Assembly: GCF_900105195.1 (NCBI RefSeq)
Contig: NZ_FNRX01000002.1
Span: 4,712,001-4,776,000, forward strand
DNA from: Rhodococcus pyridinivorans
Lineage (GTDB): Bacteria; Actinomycetota; Actinomycetes; Mycobacteriales; Mycobacteriaceae
Direction of reading: 5' to 3'
Length of the DNA stretch: 64,000 nucleotides
Under the pieces are notes generated by a model. The model was not told the origin of the DNA. It saw only the letters and a program-made list of their open reading frames with translations, and did no database searches. Below, piece after piece: positions 46,744-55,732 of this stretch. The position numbers and the translations under genes are program-made. The stretch's first letter is position 1; every line of letters starts with the position of its first letter.

Positions 46744-46794
46744 ATGCCCACCCTCCCCGTTTCCCCCAGCCGTACCGGAGGCCGCGGACGGTGA
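46744..46794 (+). CDS. Possible 16-residue leader peptide coupled to the ThrE-type exporter
   Basis: ATG 46744 opens a 16-codon frame (MPTLPVSPSRTGGRGR) whose TGA overlaps the GTG start of the exporter gene (GTGA). A -10 box seven bases upstream would give a leaderless mRNA starting at this ATG, and the exporter's GGAGG lies inside the small frame. This would couple exporter translation to leader translation. No homologue is known to me; it may also be chance. Confidence 0.4.
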   Translation: MPTLPVSPSRTGGRGR

Positions 46795-48500
46795 GCCGCT
46801 TCGACGACTTCCTCGATCGGGTTCTCGGTACCCGCCGCGCGACCATCGACGCGGTCACCGAGGCGCCGGCGCCACTGCAGCCGATCGATCTGACCGACGA
46901 TGCAGTGGTCGCCGAGGCGCTCGACGTCGCCGTGCGTGTCGGTGAGGTCCTGCTCGCCTCGGGCACCGGCGCGATCGACACCGCCGAACAGGTGCGGTTC
47001 GTCGCTGCCACCTACGGTCTGGCGCAGTGCGACGTCGACGTCACCTACAACTCGATCGTGCTGTCGGCCTATCGCGGACCGACCATGCCGCCGTCGAGCA
47101 CGATGCGGGTGGTGCACTACCGCTCGATGGACTTCACGCGGCTCGCGGCCGTCGACCGTCTGACCCGCCGCGTCCGCCGCGACGCGATCTCCCCGGCGCA
47201 GGCGCACGAAGAACTGCTCGCCATCACCACCAAGGCGCATCCGTACAACCGTTGGGTGGCGACGATCGCGTGGTCGGCGATGGCCGCCTCGATCTCCGTG
47301 CTCCTCGGCGGCGACGCGCTGGTTGCGCTCGTCGCCTTCGGTTCGACGTTCGTGATCGACCGCGTCAACCGCAAACTCAACGCGGCCGGGTTGCCGTTCT
47401 TCTTCCAGCATCTGGTGGGCGGCATCGTCGCGACAGCCCCGGCGATCACGCTGTACGGGATACGGGAGACGATCGGGATCGAAGTGTCACCGGGACTCAT
47501 CATCGCGGCCGGCGTGACGGTGCTGCTGTCCGGTCTGTCGCTCGTGGGTTCGGTGCAGGACGCCATCACCGGGGCCCCCATCACGGCGTCGGCGCGTTTC
47601 TTCGAAGTGCTGATGATGACGGGCGGCATCGTCGCGGGTGTCGCGACGACCCTGCGGGTCGCGTCGGTGTTCGGCGCCGAACTCCCTCTCATCAGTTACG
47701 AGGCACTTCCCGACCTCACACAGCTGCCGACGAAGATCCTCGCCGGTGCCGCGGCGGCGTTGTTCTACGCCGTCGCCTGCTACGCCGAACGTCGCGCTCT
47801 CACGGTCGCCGCGCTCGCCGGCGCCACCGGCAGCCTCGGCTACCAGCTCGCGCTCGGGTTGTCGCTCGGTCCGATCATCTCGTCGGCGCTGGCCGCGACC
47901 GTCATCGGTTTCGCCGGTGGTCTGATGGCCCGCCGCGCGCTCACGCCACCGCTGGTCGTCGCGGTCGCCGGCATCACGCCGCTGCTGCCCGGTCTCGCCC
48001 TCTATCGCGGCCTGTACGCGATGCTCCGCAATCAGATGGCCACCGGCATGACGGCACTGTTCTCGGCGTTCGGTATCGGGTGCGCGCTCGCCGCGGGTGT
48101 CACGCTCGGTGAATGGCTCGCCCGCCGCACGCGCAACCCGCGCGGTGTCCTCCGCGTCGGCGCGCTGCGTCGCCCGCAGCTGCGGCGGATCCCCCGGATC
48201 CGGCTCGACAAGAACCGCCCGGTGTGGCGTCCGGCGCCCGGCCCCGCCACGGGCCCCATCCCGGTGGGATCGCTGCACACCGGCCCGATACCCACAGCTC
48301 CCGGGACGGGCCCCATCGCGACGGGTCCGATCGCCACCGGTCCGATACCGACGGGCCCGATCGCGTCGGGTCCCCTGGCCACGGGCCCGATACCTCTCGA
48401 CCCACACGGGTCGTCGTCGGGCCGGGAGGCAGGATCGTCCGTACAAACGACGAGAGCCACGCTGCGCTTTCGGCGCGGGCGTGACTCTCGGCGGATCTGA
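46791..48500 (+). CDS. thrE: Threonine/serine exporter (ThrE family) with C-terminal TGPI repeats
   Basis: 569-residue inner-membrane protein. The N-terminal soluble domain (about residues 35-170, with VGEVLLASGTGAIDTAEQV and the charged end of the ThrE catalytic-like domain) is followed by about ten transmembrane helices in two blocks, as in Corynebacterium ThrE. Export of threonine and serine by proton antiport is the established role. After the last helix there is a basic segment and a Pro/Gly tail made of TGPI[AP] units (about 487-535), unusual for the family. GTG 46791 has GGAGG ten bases upstream. A tRNA-Thr gene lies just before on the other strand. Confidence 0.88.
   Translation: MSRFDDFLDRVLGTRRATIDAVTEAPAPLQPIDLTDDAVVAEALDVAVRVGEVLLASGTGAIDTAEQVRFVAATYGLAQCDVDVTYNSIVLSAYRGPTMPPSSTMRVVHYRSMDFTRLAAVDRLTRRVRRDAISPAQAHEELLAITTKAHPYNRWVATIAWSAMAASISVLLGGDALVALVAFGSTFVIDRVNRKLNAAGLPFFFQHLVGGIVATAPAITLYGIRETIGIEVSPGLIIAAGVTVLLSGLSLVGSVQDAITGAPITASARFFEVLMMTGGIVAGVATTLRVASVFGAELPLISYEALPDLTQLPTKILAGAAAALFYAVACYAERRALTVAALAGATGSLGYQLALGLSLGPIISSALAATVIGFAGGLMARRALTPPLVVAVAGITPLLPGLALYRGLYAMLRNQMATGMTALFSAFGIGCALAAGVTLGEWLARRTRNPRGVLRVGALRRPQLRRIPRIRLDKNRPVWRPAPGPATGPIPVGSLHTGPIPTAPGTGPIATGPIATGPIPTGPIASGPLATGPIPLDPHGSSSGREAGSSVQTTRATLRFRRGRDSRRI
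48249..48395 (+). repeat. TGPI/TGPIA coding repeats in the thrE tail
   Basis: About eight ACG-GGC/T-CC-x-ATx units, encoding TGPI followed by Ala or Pro, in a 49-codon stretch rich in Pro and Gly. Confidence 0.8.
48452..48489. terminator. Hairpin between convergent thrE and mbtH
   Basis: GAGAGCCACGC and GCGTGACTCTC form an 11-bp stem with one mismatch. It overlaps the last codons of thrE and lies 21 bases past the mbtH stop, so it may serve both directions. Confidence 0.5.
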
Positions 48501-48509
48501 CGGAAGCGT

Positions 48510-48746
48510 TCAGCTGCCCTGGCGGGCCTTCTCGTCGGCTTCCATTGCGTCGCGAAGGCTCTTCGGACGCATATCGGTCCAATTCTGCTCGACGTACTCG
48601 ACGCAAGCGGCGCGCGACTCTTCGCCGAATACCACCCGCCACCCCTGCGGAACCTCGGCGAAGGTCGGCCACAGCGAGTACTGCTCCTCATCATTGATGA
48701 GGACGTAGAAGCGGCCGTCTTCGTCGTCAAATGGATTCGTGCTCAT
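48510..48746 (-). CDS. mbtH: MbtH-like NRPS accessory protein
   Basis: 78-residue protein that binds adenylation domains and is often required for their activity. The family core is complete: [24 protein letters not shown] at residues 4-27, then GWRVVFG near 35 and the C-terminal [14 protein letters not shown]. Its ATG overlaps the stop of the hydroxylase gene by four bases. It is placed about 36 kb from the NRPS genes but shares iron control with them, so it is the likely partner of their adenylation domains. Confidence 0.96.
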   Translation of the reverse strand: MSTNPFDDEDGRFYVLINDEEQYSLWPTFAEVPQGWRVVFGEESRAACVEYVEQNWTDMRPKSLRDAMEADEKARQGS

Positions 48747-50134
48747 CTCGCCTCACTTGTTGCGTAGGTGTGATGGTCCGATATCCTACCAAGCTTGTCG
48801 ATTCCTCCCCCGGCTCCGGGCAGACGGAGCTCTCGGCGTTCGACGATCGAGGTCAGGATCTCACCCGCGCGGATCGCTGCGTTGGACAGCAACGACGCGG
48901 TCAGACCGTGTGTCTTCTCGGTTCCACCCTGCAGGTAGACGTCGGCCGTGACGTTCTCGGGCAGCGGCAGACGGTAGTCGCGGGCGACGGACAGAACGGG
49001 TGCCTCGGGCGCGAGATCACCCAGCAGCGGCGCGAGAGGCGTGGGCTCGAAGCCGGTCGCGAGGACCACCGCATCGCACTCGAGGGTCTCGGTGTCGCCT
49101 TCGAGATTGTCGCGGATCTCGACGGTGACTCCCGCCTCGCTCTCGATCGCCGACACGACCTCCGAGGCACGACGCATGAACAAGCGGCGACGACCGCTCA
49201 CCCGTTCGCGGTATTCGGTCGCGTAGAGCGCCTCGATGAGTTCGGGCGAGACGACCGAGTAGTTGGTGCTGCGGTGCAGGGCGAGCAGACGCTCACGCTC
49301 GGACAGCGGGGCCGCGTGCAGTTCGTCGACGACCTGCGGGTCGAAGATGCGGTTCGCGTACGGGCTGTCGTCGGCCGGGCTGTACCCGAAGCGGTTGAAG
49401 ACGTTGTGGACCTCGGCCTGCGGGTAGTGCGTGTGCAGGTACTGCACGACCTCGGCCGCGCTCTGCCCGGCACCGACCACCACGAAGCGCTGGTGCTGCG
49501 GCTCCGGCATGTCCTCGATGTGGAAGAGGAAGTGGTGGTTGTGGAAGCAGCGGGCGGACTCGGTCGCCCACTTCGGGAGCCGGGCACGCAGTCCGACTCC
49601 GACCACGACGCTGTGCGCGTACACGACGGCGCCGTCGGCGGTCCGCACGGCGAACAGATCGGCGACCCCGTTGTGGTTGCGGACGGTCTCGACCGAGACG
49701 ACCTCGGTTCCGTAGCGGACGTCGGCGTCGACGCGCGTGGCCGCCCACTGCAGATAGTCCTGGAACTCGTGACGTGTGGGGAAGAACGTCTGGTGGTTGA
49801 CGAAGTCCACGAGACGGCCACGGTCGTGCAGGTAGGAGAAGAAGCTGTACGAGCTCGCGGGGTTGCGGAAGGTGACCAGATCTTTGGGGAACGCGATCTG
49901 CATCGTGGCGCCCTCGAGCAGCATGCCCGGGTGCCAGGCGAAGGCCGACCGACGTTCGAAGAAACGTGCCCGGATCGCCGAGGAGCGGTTGTCGGTGTTG
50001 TGCTCCTCGACGGCGATCGCGAGCGCCAGGTTCGAGGGGCCGAAACCGATACCGACGAGGTCGAAGACGTCTCCTTGCGAGTTGCCCTCCGACCTCCCCG
50101 CGTCATCGGCGACAAGGCTGGAACGGTCGGTCAT
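48743..50134 (-). CDS. L-ornithine N5-monooxygenase
   Basis: 463-residue flavin-dependent N-hydroxylase that makes the hydroxamate precursor N5-hydroxyornithine. The FAD motif is [15 protein letters not shown] near residue 26. The substrate-binding region has [26 protein letters not shown] near 65, the NADPH motif is [16 protein letters not shown] near 218, and the ATGFEP motif is near 385. Lysine hydroxylases of the IucD type are close relatives, so ornithine is favoured rather than proved. ATG 50134 follows GGAAG with good spacing. Paired with mbtH and preceded by an iron box, it extends the siderophore pathway. Confidence 0.92.
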   Translation of the reverse strand: MTDRSSLVADDAGRSEGNSQGDVFDLVGIGFGPSNLALAIAVEEHNTDNRSSAIRARFFERRSAFAWHPGMLLEGATMQIAFPKDLVTFRNPASSYSFFSYLHDRGRLVDFVNHQTFFPTRHEFQDYLQWAATRVDADVRYGTEVVSVETVRNHNGVADLFAVRTADGAVVYAHSVVVGVGLRARLPKWATESARCFHNHHFLFHIEDMPEPQHQRFVVVGAGQSAAEVVQYLHTHYPQAEVHNVFNRFGYSPADDSPYANRIFDPQVVDELHAAPLSERERLLALHRSTNYSVVSPELIEALYATEYRERVSGRRRLFMRRASEVVSAIESEAGVTVEIRDNLEGDTETLECDAVVLATGFEPTPLAPLLGDLAPEAPVLSVARDYRLPLPENVTADVYLQGGTEKTHGLTASLLSNAAIRAGEILTSIVERRELRLPGAGGGIDKLGRISDHHTYATSEAR

Positions 50135-50196
50135 CACTCAACTTCCGTACTAGGGGGTCCGGAGGGGCCCGTGATCGGTTCGTACGAGACTCGAAG

Positions 50197-50215
50197 GTAG
50201 CTCAGGCTAACCTTT
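50197..50215 (-). promoter_or_regulatory. IdeR/DmdR iron box before the hydroxylase-mbtH operon
   Basis: CAGGCTAACCTTT (50203-50215) gives a strong right half-site; the left half is degenerate (AGCTCAG for GGTTAG). It lies 63 bases before ATG 50134. Confidence 0.75.
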
Positions 50216-50299
50216 GTTCGGTGAGCGTACCAGTGCCCGACGGTCCGCGGGACGTCCCGATCTCCCGGATCACAGGGACCTTCGTCGCATTTCGACGAC

Positions 50300-50340
50300 G
50301 GCGGGCGCGGTGGATCGTCGCCGATCCCACCGCGCCCGCC
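50300..50340 (-). terminator. Long hairpin after the alpha/beta hydrolase gene
   Basis: Perfect 14-bp stem GGCGGGCGCGGTGG / CCACCGCGCCCGCC with a 13-base loop, 28 bases past the hydrolase stop. It separates that gene from the hydroxylase operon. Confidence 0.75.
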
Positions 50341-50368
50341 TGCCGATCTCCCGTGTGAAGGGACTCCT

Positions 50369-51169
50369 CTAGGAAGCCAGGAAGTCCACCAGGATCTTGT
50401 TGACCGCCTCGGGCCGCTCGAGATAGCCGTAGTGCCCCGCGTCCGGGATCTCCTCGTAGCGCGCACCCGGAATGGCGTCCGCCACCTCGCGCGACAGATA
50501 GGCCGGGATCATCCGGTCGTCGGCGAATCCGACGGCCAGGCACGGCACGGTGATGCCGCGGTAGGCCGCGCGCCGATCGAACTCCCGGTCCATGCCGAGC
50601 TGCGCCCGCACGCCCGCCGACACCTTTCCGCCGCTGAACTCGAAGACGTCCAGCCAGTCGCGGGCGGTGTGCTCGTCGGCCAGCGAGGCCGGCGACAGAT
50701 TCATCACGGCCGTGACGGCGGCCTGGTACTTCGGCGGCAGTTCGACGGCGCTGTCGTAGAGCTGCCGCTCGCCCTCGGTGAGCGTCAGCTGGAACTGGTC
50801 CATGCGGGCGTGACCGGCCAGGAAAACGGCCTTGCGGACGAGTTCGGGACGGGCGAGCGTCAGCTCCTGCGCGACACGCGCACCCATCGACGTGCCGATC
50901 ACGTAGGCGGGGCCGCCGAGCAGTTCGATCAGGCCGGCGGTGTCCTTCACCAGGTCGTCGATGGTCATGCCGCCGAGGCTCTCGCCCGACGGTGCGATGC
51001 CGCGGTTGTCGAAGGTGGCGACCCGGTAGCCGGCCTTGACGAGCGCGGGCACCTGGTGCAGATCCCACACGCGCCCCGGACTACCCGTTCCCATGATGAG
51101 GACGACGAGATCGCCCGTTCCCTTGACCTGGTAGTTCAGCGGGATGCCGTTCACGGTGGCAATGGGCAT
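50369..51169 (-). CDS. Alpha/beta hydrolase
   Basis: 266-residue single-domain hydrolase. It opens with the strand PIATVNGIPLNYQVKGTG and an oxyanion-hole region VVLIMGTGSPGRVWD near 22. The nucleophile elbow is GTSMGA near 96, the acid FADDRMIP near 208, and the His in PDAGHYGYLERP near 238. ATG 51169 follows GGAAGG. The substrate is unknown. It sits next to the siderophore hydroxylase operon, but a terminator lies between and no iron box is found, so a siderophore role is not supported. Confidence 0.85.
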   Translation of the reverse strand: MPIATVNGIPLNYQVKGTGDLVVLIMGTGSPGRVWDLHQVPALVKAGYRVATFDNRGIAPSGESLGGMTIDDLVKDTAGLIELLGGPAYVIGTSMGARVAQELTLARPELVRKAVFLAGHARMDQFQLTLTEGERQLYDSAVELPPKYQAAVTAVMNLSPASLADEHTARDWLDVFEFSGGKVSAGVRAQLGMDREFDRRAAYRGITVPCLAVGFADDRMIPAYLSREVADAIPGARYEEIPDAGHYGYLERPEAVNKILVDFLAS

Positions 51170-51403
51170 GAATACCTTCCTCGACGAGAGCGCGGTTGTG
51201 CGCCGCGGGTCGGCGCTGTGACGTCGTGCGCCGGAAACACACACGGTGTACCTACTGCACGACCGTCCTACGGTACCGCGACGTAGACGTGCAGGACCGT
51301 GCCAGGACCGCCCTCGGAAGGCGGGTGGCGGCGAGCTGTCCGATTCTCCTAGAGTCGAAGGACGATGCGTGCTCGCACAGAGCAGCGACCCCGGGAGGAC
51401 ATC

Positions 51404-51574
51404 ATGGCCGCGGACCCGACCACCGCGAACGACATCGCCGACGAGGATCTCGAACCCGTCGCCGACGAAACCGCACGACAGGCGCAGCGAGTCGTCGCTG
51501 CCTACGCAGAGAACGCGGACGAGTGCCGCATGCTGCTGTCGATGCTCGGCATCGGTCCCAGCGACAAGCACTGA
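51404..51574 (+). CDS. Small conserved hypothetical protein upstream of otsA
   Basis: 56 residues from ATG 51404 with GGGAGGA upstream. The acidic sequence includes a helix ([29 protein letters not shown]) and no membrane segment. Its role is unknown. It is 85 bases before otsA on the same strand and probably co-transcribed with it. Confidence 0.6.
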   Translation: MAADPTTANDIADEDLEPVADETARQAQRVVAAYAENADECRMLLSMLGIGPSDKH

Positions 51575-51659
51575 CGAGCTCGACACCCATCCCGGTGCCG
51601 ATGTCGGCACCCACACTGCCGGGCCGGCGACGGCACCGGCCCCGAAAGAGGACCACAAC

Positions 51660-53171
51660 GTGACAGCAGGCGAAGCGGACGCAGCGGGGAACCACGACTC
51701 GCACGCCGGGTCGGACTTCGTGGTCGTCGCCAATCGCCTGCCGGTCGACCTCGAACGGCTTCGCGACGGCACCACCCGCTGGAAGCGCAGTCCGGGCGGG
51801 CTCGTCACCGCACTCGAGCCGATCCTGCGTTCGAACAACGGCGCCTGGGTCGGCTGGGCCGGCGTGGCCGACGCCGAGTCAGGCGTCATCGTCGAGGACG
51901 GGCTGACCCTGCACTCGGTGCGGTTGAGCACCGAGGACATCGCCGAATACTACGAGGGGTTCTCCAACGCCACGCTGTGGCCGCTCTACCACGACGTGAT
52001 CGTGCGTCCGGAGTACCGGCGCGAATGGTGGAACTCCTACGTCGAGATCAACCGCCGCTTCGCCGAGGAGACCGCGAAGGCCGCCTCGGAGGGCGCGACC
52101 GTCTGGATCCAGGACTACCAGCTGCAGCTGGTGCCGAAGATGCTGCGGATGCTCCGTCCCGATCTGACGATCGGCTTCTTCCTGCACATCCCGTTCCCGC
52201 CGATCGAGCTGTTCATGCAGCTGCCGTGGCGCACCGAGATCGTGGAGGGTCTCCTCGGCGCCGACCTCATCGGCTTCCATCTTCCCGGGGGTGCCCAGAA
52301 CTTCCTGTATCTCGCCCGACGTCTGGCAGGTGCCCAGACCTCACGCGGTAACATCGGCATCCGGTCCAAGCTCGGCGTGGTCCAGGTCGGCTTCCGCTCG
52401 GTGCGCGTCGGCGCTTTCCCCATCTCCATCGAATCGGGCCGGCTCGACCAGCAGTCGCGGAGCAAGGCCATCCGCGATCGCGCCAAGGCGTTGCGCAAGG
52501 AACTCGGCAACCCGAAGACGATTCTGCTCGGCGTCGATCGCCTCGACTACACCAAGGGCATCGACGTGCGGCTCGATGCGGTGCACGAACTTCTCGCCGA
52601 GGGTCGCATGGACCCGAAGGACACCGTGATGGTGCAGCTCGCGACCCCGAGCCGGGAGCGCGTCGATTCCTACGTCCACATGCGCGGCGAGATCGAGCGG
52701 ACGGTCAGTCGCATCAACGGTGAGTACGCCGAGGTGGGGCGTCCGGTGGTGCACTACATCCACCGCCCGGTCCCCCGCGACGAGCTCATCGCGTTCTTCG
52801 TCGCGGCCGACGTCATGCTGGTAACCCCCTTGCGCGACGGCATGAACCTCGTCGCCAAGGAGTACATCGCGTGCCGCAGCGATCTCGGCGGCGCGTTGGT
52901 GCTCAGCGAGTTCACCGGTGCCGCAGCCGAACTGCGGCAGTCGTTCCAGTGCAATCCGCACGACCTCGAGGACGTCAAGGACAAGATCCAGGCCGCGATC
53001 GAGGTGCCGCGCGAGGACGGCCGCAAGAGGATGCGTGCGCTGCGCCGTCAGGTGCTCACGCACGATGTGGATCGCTGGGCCCGTTCGTTCCTCGACACCC
53101 TCGCCAACACCGGCGCCGCCGGACGCGCGCTGATCGCGCCGGGTGAGGCCGGCGAACCCGACCCCACCTGA
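51660..53171 (+). CDS. otsA: Trehalose-6-phosphate synthase
   Basis: GT20 glycosyltransferase making trehalose-6-phosphate from UDP- or ADP-glucose and glucose-6-phosphate. The 503-residue protein has [11 protein letters not shown] near 22, the SPGGLVTAL loop near 42, [15 protein letters not shown] near 150, LHIPFPP near 175, [14 protein letters not shown] near 288 and [14 protein letters not shown] near 388. GTG 51660 follows GAAAGAGGA. It converges on the mce4 operon with ten bases between stops, the same arrangement as in mycobacteria. Trehalose is also the carrier sugar of mycolate export. Confidence 0.96.
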   Translation: MTAGEADAAGNHDSHAGSDFVVVANRLPVDLERLRDGTTRWKRSPGGLVTALEPILRSNNGAWVGWAGVADAESGVIVEDGLTLHSVRLSTEDIAEYYEGFSNATLWPLYHDVIVRPEYRREWWNSYVEINRRFAEETAKAASEGATVWIQDYQLQLVPKMLRMLRPDLTIGFFLHIPFPPIELFMQLPWRTEIVEGLLGADLIGFHLPGGAQNFLYLARRLAGAQTSRGNIGIRSKLGVVQVGFRSVRVGAFPISIESGRLDQQSRSKAIRDRAKALRKELGNPKTILLGVDRLDYTKGIDVRLDAVHELLAEGRMDPKDTVMVQLATPSRERVDSYVHMRGEIERTVSRINGEYAEVGRPVVHYIHRPVPRDELIAFFVAADVMLVTPLRDGMNLVAKEYIACRSDLGGALVLSEFTGAAAELRQSFQCNPHDLEDVKDKIQAAIEVPREDGRKRMRALRRQVLTHDVDRWARSFLDTLANTGAAGRALIAPGEAGEPDPT

Positions 53172-53181
53172 CGGCTCTCTT

Positions 53182-53811
53182 CTAGATCGGGGTCAACCGG
53201 CTGACGAGCCAACGCCCGTCCTGCTTTTCGAGTTCGACGCGCACCCGACTGCCGCTGCTCACCGCTTCGGGGTTCTCCGAACTCGTCGTGATCTGGTTGA
53301 GGAACAGCAGGGTCACAGCGTTGTCGGCGTCGGCGGAGACCACCGACGACGCCTGCACGCTCACCTGCACGCTGATCGCTTTCTCCTTGGCGCCCGGCGC
53401 GATGATGTTCTTCATCAGATTCGTGTACTCGTCGCGGAAGTCGCCGGTGAGACCCTCCGCGGCGGCGTCGGTCTGCGCGTCCACCTGGTCGTGGGTGTAG
53501 GCGAGCATCGCGACCGCCTGTTCCTCCGCAGCGACCCTTGCCTCCGTCCGTGCCGTCTCGGCGGCGGACTGCTGGACGGTGCCGTAGGCGAGCCATCCCA
53601 CCAGGACCGCGAAAACCACTGCCACGAAAGACAATCCGATCGCGATGTGTGGCAGGTACGAGGCCTTCGGATCCGAAATCGCGTCCGGGACGGAGGTGTC
53701 GGCGGCCGAGGTCTCGGCGGCGGTGGATCCGTCCTTCTCTGCGGTCCCACCGGCCACAGTGTCGTCGGTCGTCTTGTCGAGCGTCACGCGATCGTCCTTC
53801 TCGTCGGTCAC
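53182..53811 (-). CDS. Mce-associated membrane protein
   Basis: 209 residues. A low-complexity N-terminus rich in Thr, Asp and Ala (about 1-45) precedes one transmembrane helix (HIAIGLSFVAVVFAVLVGWLAYG, near 55-77). The rest is an outer domain with a Mce-associated/VirB8-like pattern (FRDEYTNLMKNIIAPGAKEKAIS), ending GRWLVSRLTPI. GTG 53811 overlaps the stop of the upstream Mce-associated gene. It is the last gene of the mce4 operon. Such proteins are thought to stabilise the importer; the exact role is not known. Confidence 0.85.
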   Translation of the reverse strand: MTDEKDDRVTLDKTTDDTVAGGTAEKDGSTAAETSAADTSVPDAISDPKASYLPHIAIGLSFVAVVFAVLVGWLAYGTVQQSAAETARTEARVAAEEQAVAMLAYTHDQVDAQTDAAAEGLTGDFRDEYTNLMKNIIAPGAKEKAISVQVSVQASSVVSADADNAVTLLFLNQITTSSENPEAVSSGSRVRVELEKQDGRWLVSRLTPI

Positions 53812-54320
53812 GGCACGAACTCCACCTTCGACGCCAGCAATCTGCCGTTCTCGTCGCAGATCGTCACCCGCAGACGGAAGTCGCGTGCTTCGGGTTCGGT
53901 CTGGTCGGCGTTGCTCACCATCGCGCGGGAGGCGACGAGCGACGACGCGCACGTGCCGTCCTCGTTCTGGATCCCCGCTTCGAGGACCTCACCGGTGGTG
54001 TCGACGCCGGCCTGTTGCACGACCTCCACGAAAGGCCCTTCGCGGCCCTCGAACTCGGCCTTGAAATCGCCCGTTGCGCCTTCGAGCAGACGTGCGACGT
54101 CGGCGTCGGCGGTATCGGCGTTGATGGTGGTCAGGTTGAGCACCGTCTGCCGCGCGGCCTGCAGGTACGCCTCCCGCTTCTCGTCGCGTTCGTTCGCGGA
54201 CTGCCTGTCGACGATGAGCCAGGCACCGGCCGCGACGAGCGCGATGACCAGCACGGACGCGATGATCGCGACCGGCTTGGCCCATGCCGGCTTCGTCTTC
54301 TTGTCGATCTCGTCTGCCAT
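53808..54320 (-). CDS. Mce-associated membrane protein
   Basis: 170 residues: a short basic cytoplasmic start, one transmembrane helix (PVAIIASVLVIALVAAGAWLIV, near 16-37) and an outer domain with paired Cys residues (NEDGTCASS and RVTICDENG). Its ATG shares one base with the mce4F stop (TGATG). It corresponds in place to the first Mce-associated gene after mce4F in mycobacteria. Confidence 0.86.
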   Translation of the reverse strand: MADEIDKKTKPAWAKPVAIIASVLVIALVAAGAWLIVDRQSANERDEKREAYLQAARQTVLNLTTINADTADADVARLLEGATGDFKAEFEGREGPFVEVVQQAGVDTTGEVLEAGIQNEDGTCASSLVASRAMVSNADQTEPEARDFRLRVTICDENGRLLASKVEFVP

Positions 54321-55732
54321 CAGCCCTGCTGCGCCTTCATGTAACTCTCCAAGCTCCGATCTCCACCGAGATCGGCGTGCGTGTACACGGTGCCGTCGGG
54401 ACCAATGTACGTCCCGGTCTGCGGATCGATCCGTCGCGCCGCGACCCCGGCGGGAGCCGTGTCGCCGCGCTCACCGTAGGAAGCGGGTGTGGGTGCGACG
54501 TTCTCCGAGGCCACCGGTGTCGGCGGTCCGGTCCACGGATTGTCCGAATAGGTAGGGCTGTACCCGGTGCGGCACGTGTCGGGCGTCGGTGCGCGACGGC
54601 CCGGGTACTCCATGCACGGTACGTTCCGGGCGCCGCGGACCGCGTTCGGATAGTCCTGTGGCAGTTGACAGAAGATGTCGCCGGGTGTGTCGACCACGGA
54701 GGTATCGGCCGGACTGCGCCACTGCTCCGGCGGCACGAAGCCTGCCAGGCACGGCGGCGGATCGTTGACCTGCAGGTGGAAGTCCACCACGGCACCGTCC
54801 TCGGGCGGGCCGGCGCCGGCCGCGGTGATCAGGGCCGTCGTCATCGGCGGGTACAGCACCAGGATCTGCTCGATGCCGGCGTTGTAGACCACACCCACCT
54901 CTCCGACGCTCACCAGATTCGCAAGCAGCAACGGCAGGGTCGGTTTCAGTTCCTGCAACAGGGATTCGGTTTCGGCAGCGGCACCCGGTCCGACGTCGAG
55001 CAGGGCTCGCAGGTCGGGGTCGCTCTCGCGCAGGCGGTCGGTGAAGGTGACCATGTCGCGTGTCCACGACCGGATCGCATCGCTCGTGACCACCTGCGTG
55101 TCGAGCAGCGGACCGATCTGGTCGATCAACTGCCGTGTCTCGGCACTGTTCGCCGAGGCCTCCTGCACGAACAGGCGCGTCGAGTCGATCAGTTCCTGCA
55201 GTTCGGGTCCGGAGCCGTTGAACGCGTCGAACGCCTCGTCCACCACGGTCTGCAGCCGGGTGTCGCTGATCGAGGCGAGCAACACGTCGGCCTGGTCGAG
55301 CAGGGCACCGACCTCCTGCGGCACGCTCGTGCGGTCGATCGGGATCACGTCGCCGTCGGCCAGGCGTTCGCCGCCCGAACCGTCGGCTCGGGGAACGAGA
55401 TCGACGTACTGTTCGCCGACAGCCGAGACGCTGCGCACCGCCGCGTCCACATCGGCGGGAATCTTCGCGTCGCTGTCGATGGACAGCAACGCCTCGACCC
55501 CTGTCGGCGACAGGGCGACGCTCCGCACGGTGCCGACGGTGTTTCCGCGATAGGTGACGTTCGAGTGCGGATACAGACCGCCGGTCGACTGCAGTTCGAC
55601 GACGATCTCGTACCGTCCGATCCCGAACAGCGCCGGCAACTTCACGTACATCAGCGACATCACGACGAGTCCGACGACCGTGAGGATCGCGAAGATCGTG
55701 AGCTGGATGCGGACGAACCGCGTGAGCATCAT
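54320..55732 (-). CDS. mce4F: Mce family protein F
   Basis: 470-residue substrate-binding-type subunit of the Mce importer. One N-terminal membrane helix (LTIFAILTVVGLVVMSLMYV) is followed by the MlaD/Mce domain (GRYEIVVELQSTGGLYPHSNVTYRGNTVGTV near 40-70), a long helical region, and a C-terminal part with four Cys residues and a Pro-rich tail. Translational coupling to mce4E is shown by the ATGA overlap at 55729-55732. Confidence 0.93.
   Translation of the reverse strand: MMLTRFVRIQLTIFAILTVVGLVVMSLMYVKLPALFGIGRYEIVVELQSTGGLYPHSNVTYRGNTVGTVRSVALSPTGVEALLSIDSDAKIPADVDAAVRSVSAVGEQYVDLVPRADGSGGERLADGDVIPIDRTSVPQEVGALLDQADVLLASISDTRLQTVVDEAFDAFNGSGPELQELIDSTRLFVQEASANSAETRQLIDQIGPLLDTQVVTSDAIRSWTRDMVTFTDRLRESDPDLRALLDVGPGAAAETESLLQELKPTLPLLLANLVSVGEVGVVYNAGIEQILVLYPPMTTALITAAGAGPPEDGAVVDFHLQVNDPPPCLAGFVPPEQWRSPADTSVVDTPGDIFCQLPQDYPNAVRGARNVPCMEYPGRRAPTPDTCRTGYSPTYSDNPWTGPPTPVASENVAPTPASYGERGDTAPAGVAARRIDPQTGTYIGPDGTVYTHADLGGDRSLESYMKAQQG

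Noticed and set aside
50369..51169. The alpha/beta hydrolase as a siderophore esterase or NRPS thioesterase.
   Set aside because: It has its own terminator, no iron box, and no thioesterase-specific motif; only proximity to the hydroxylase operon suggested it.
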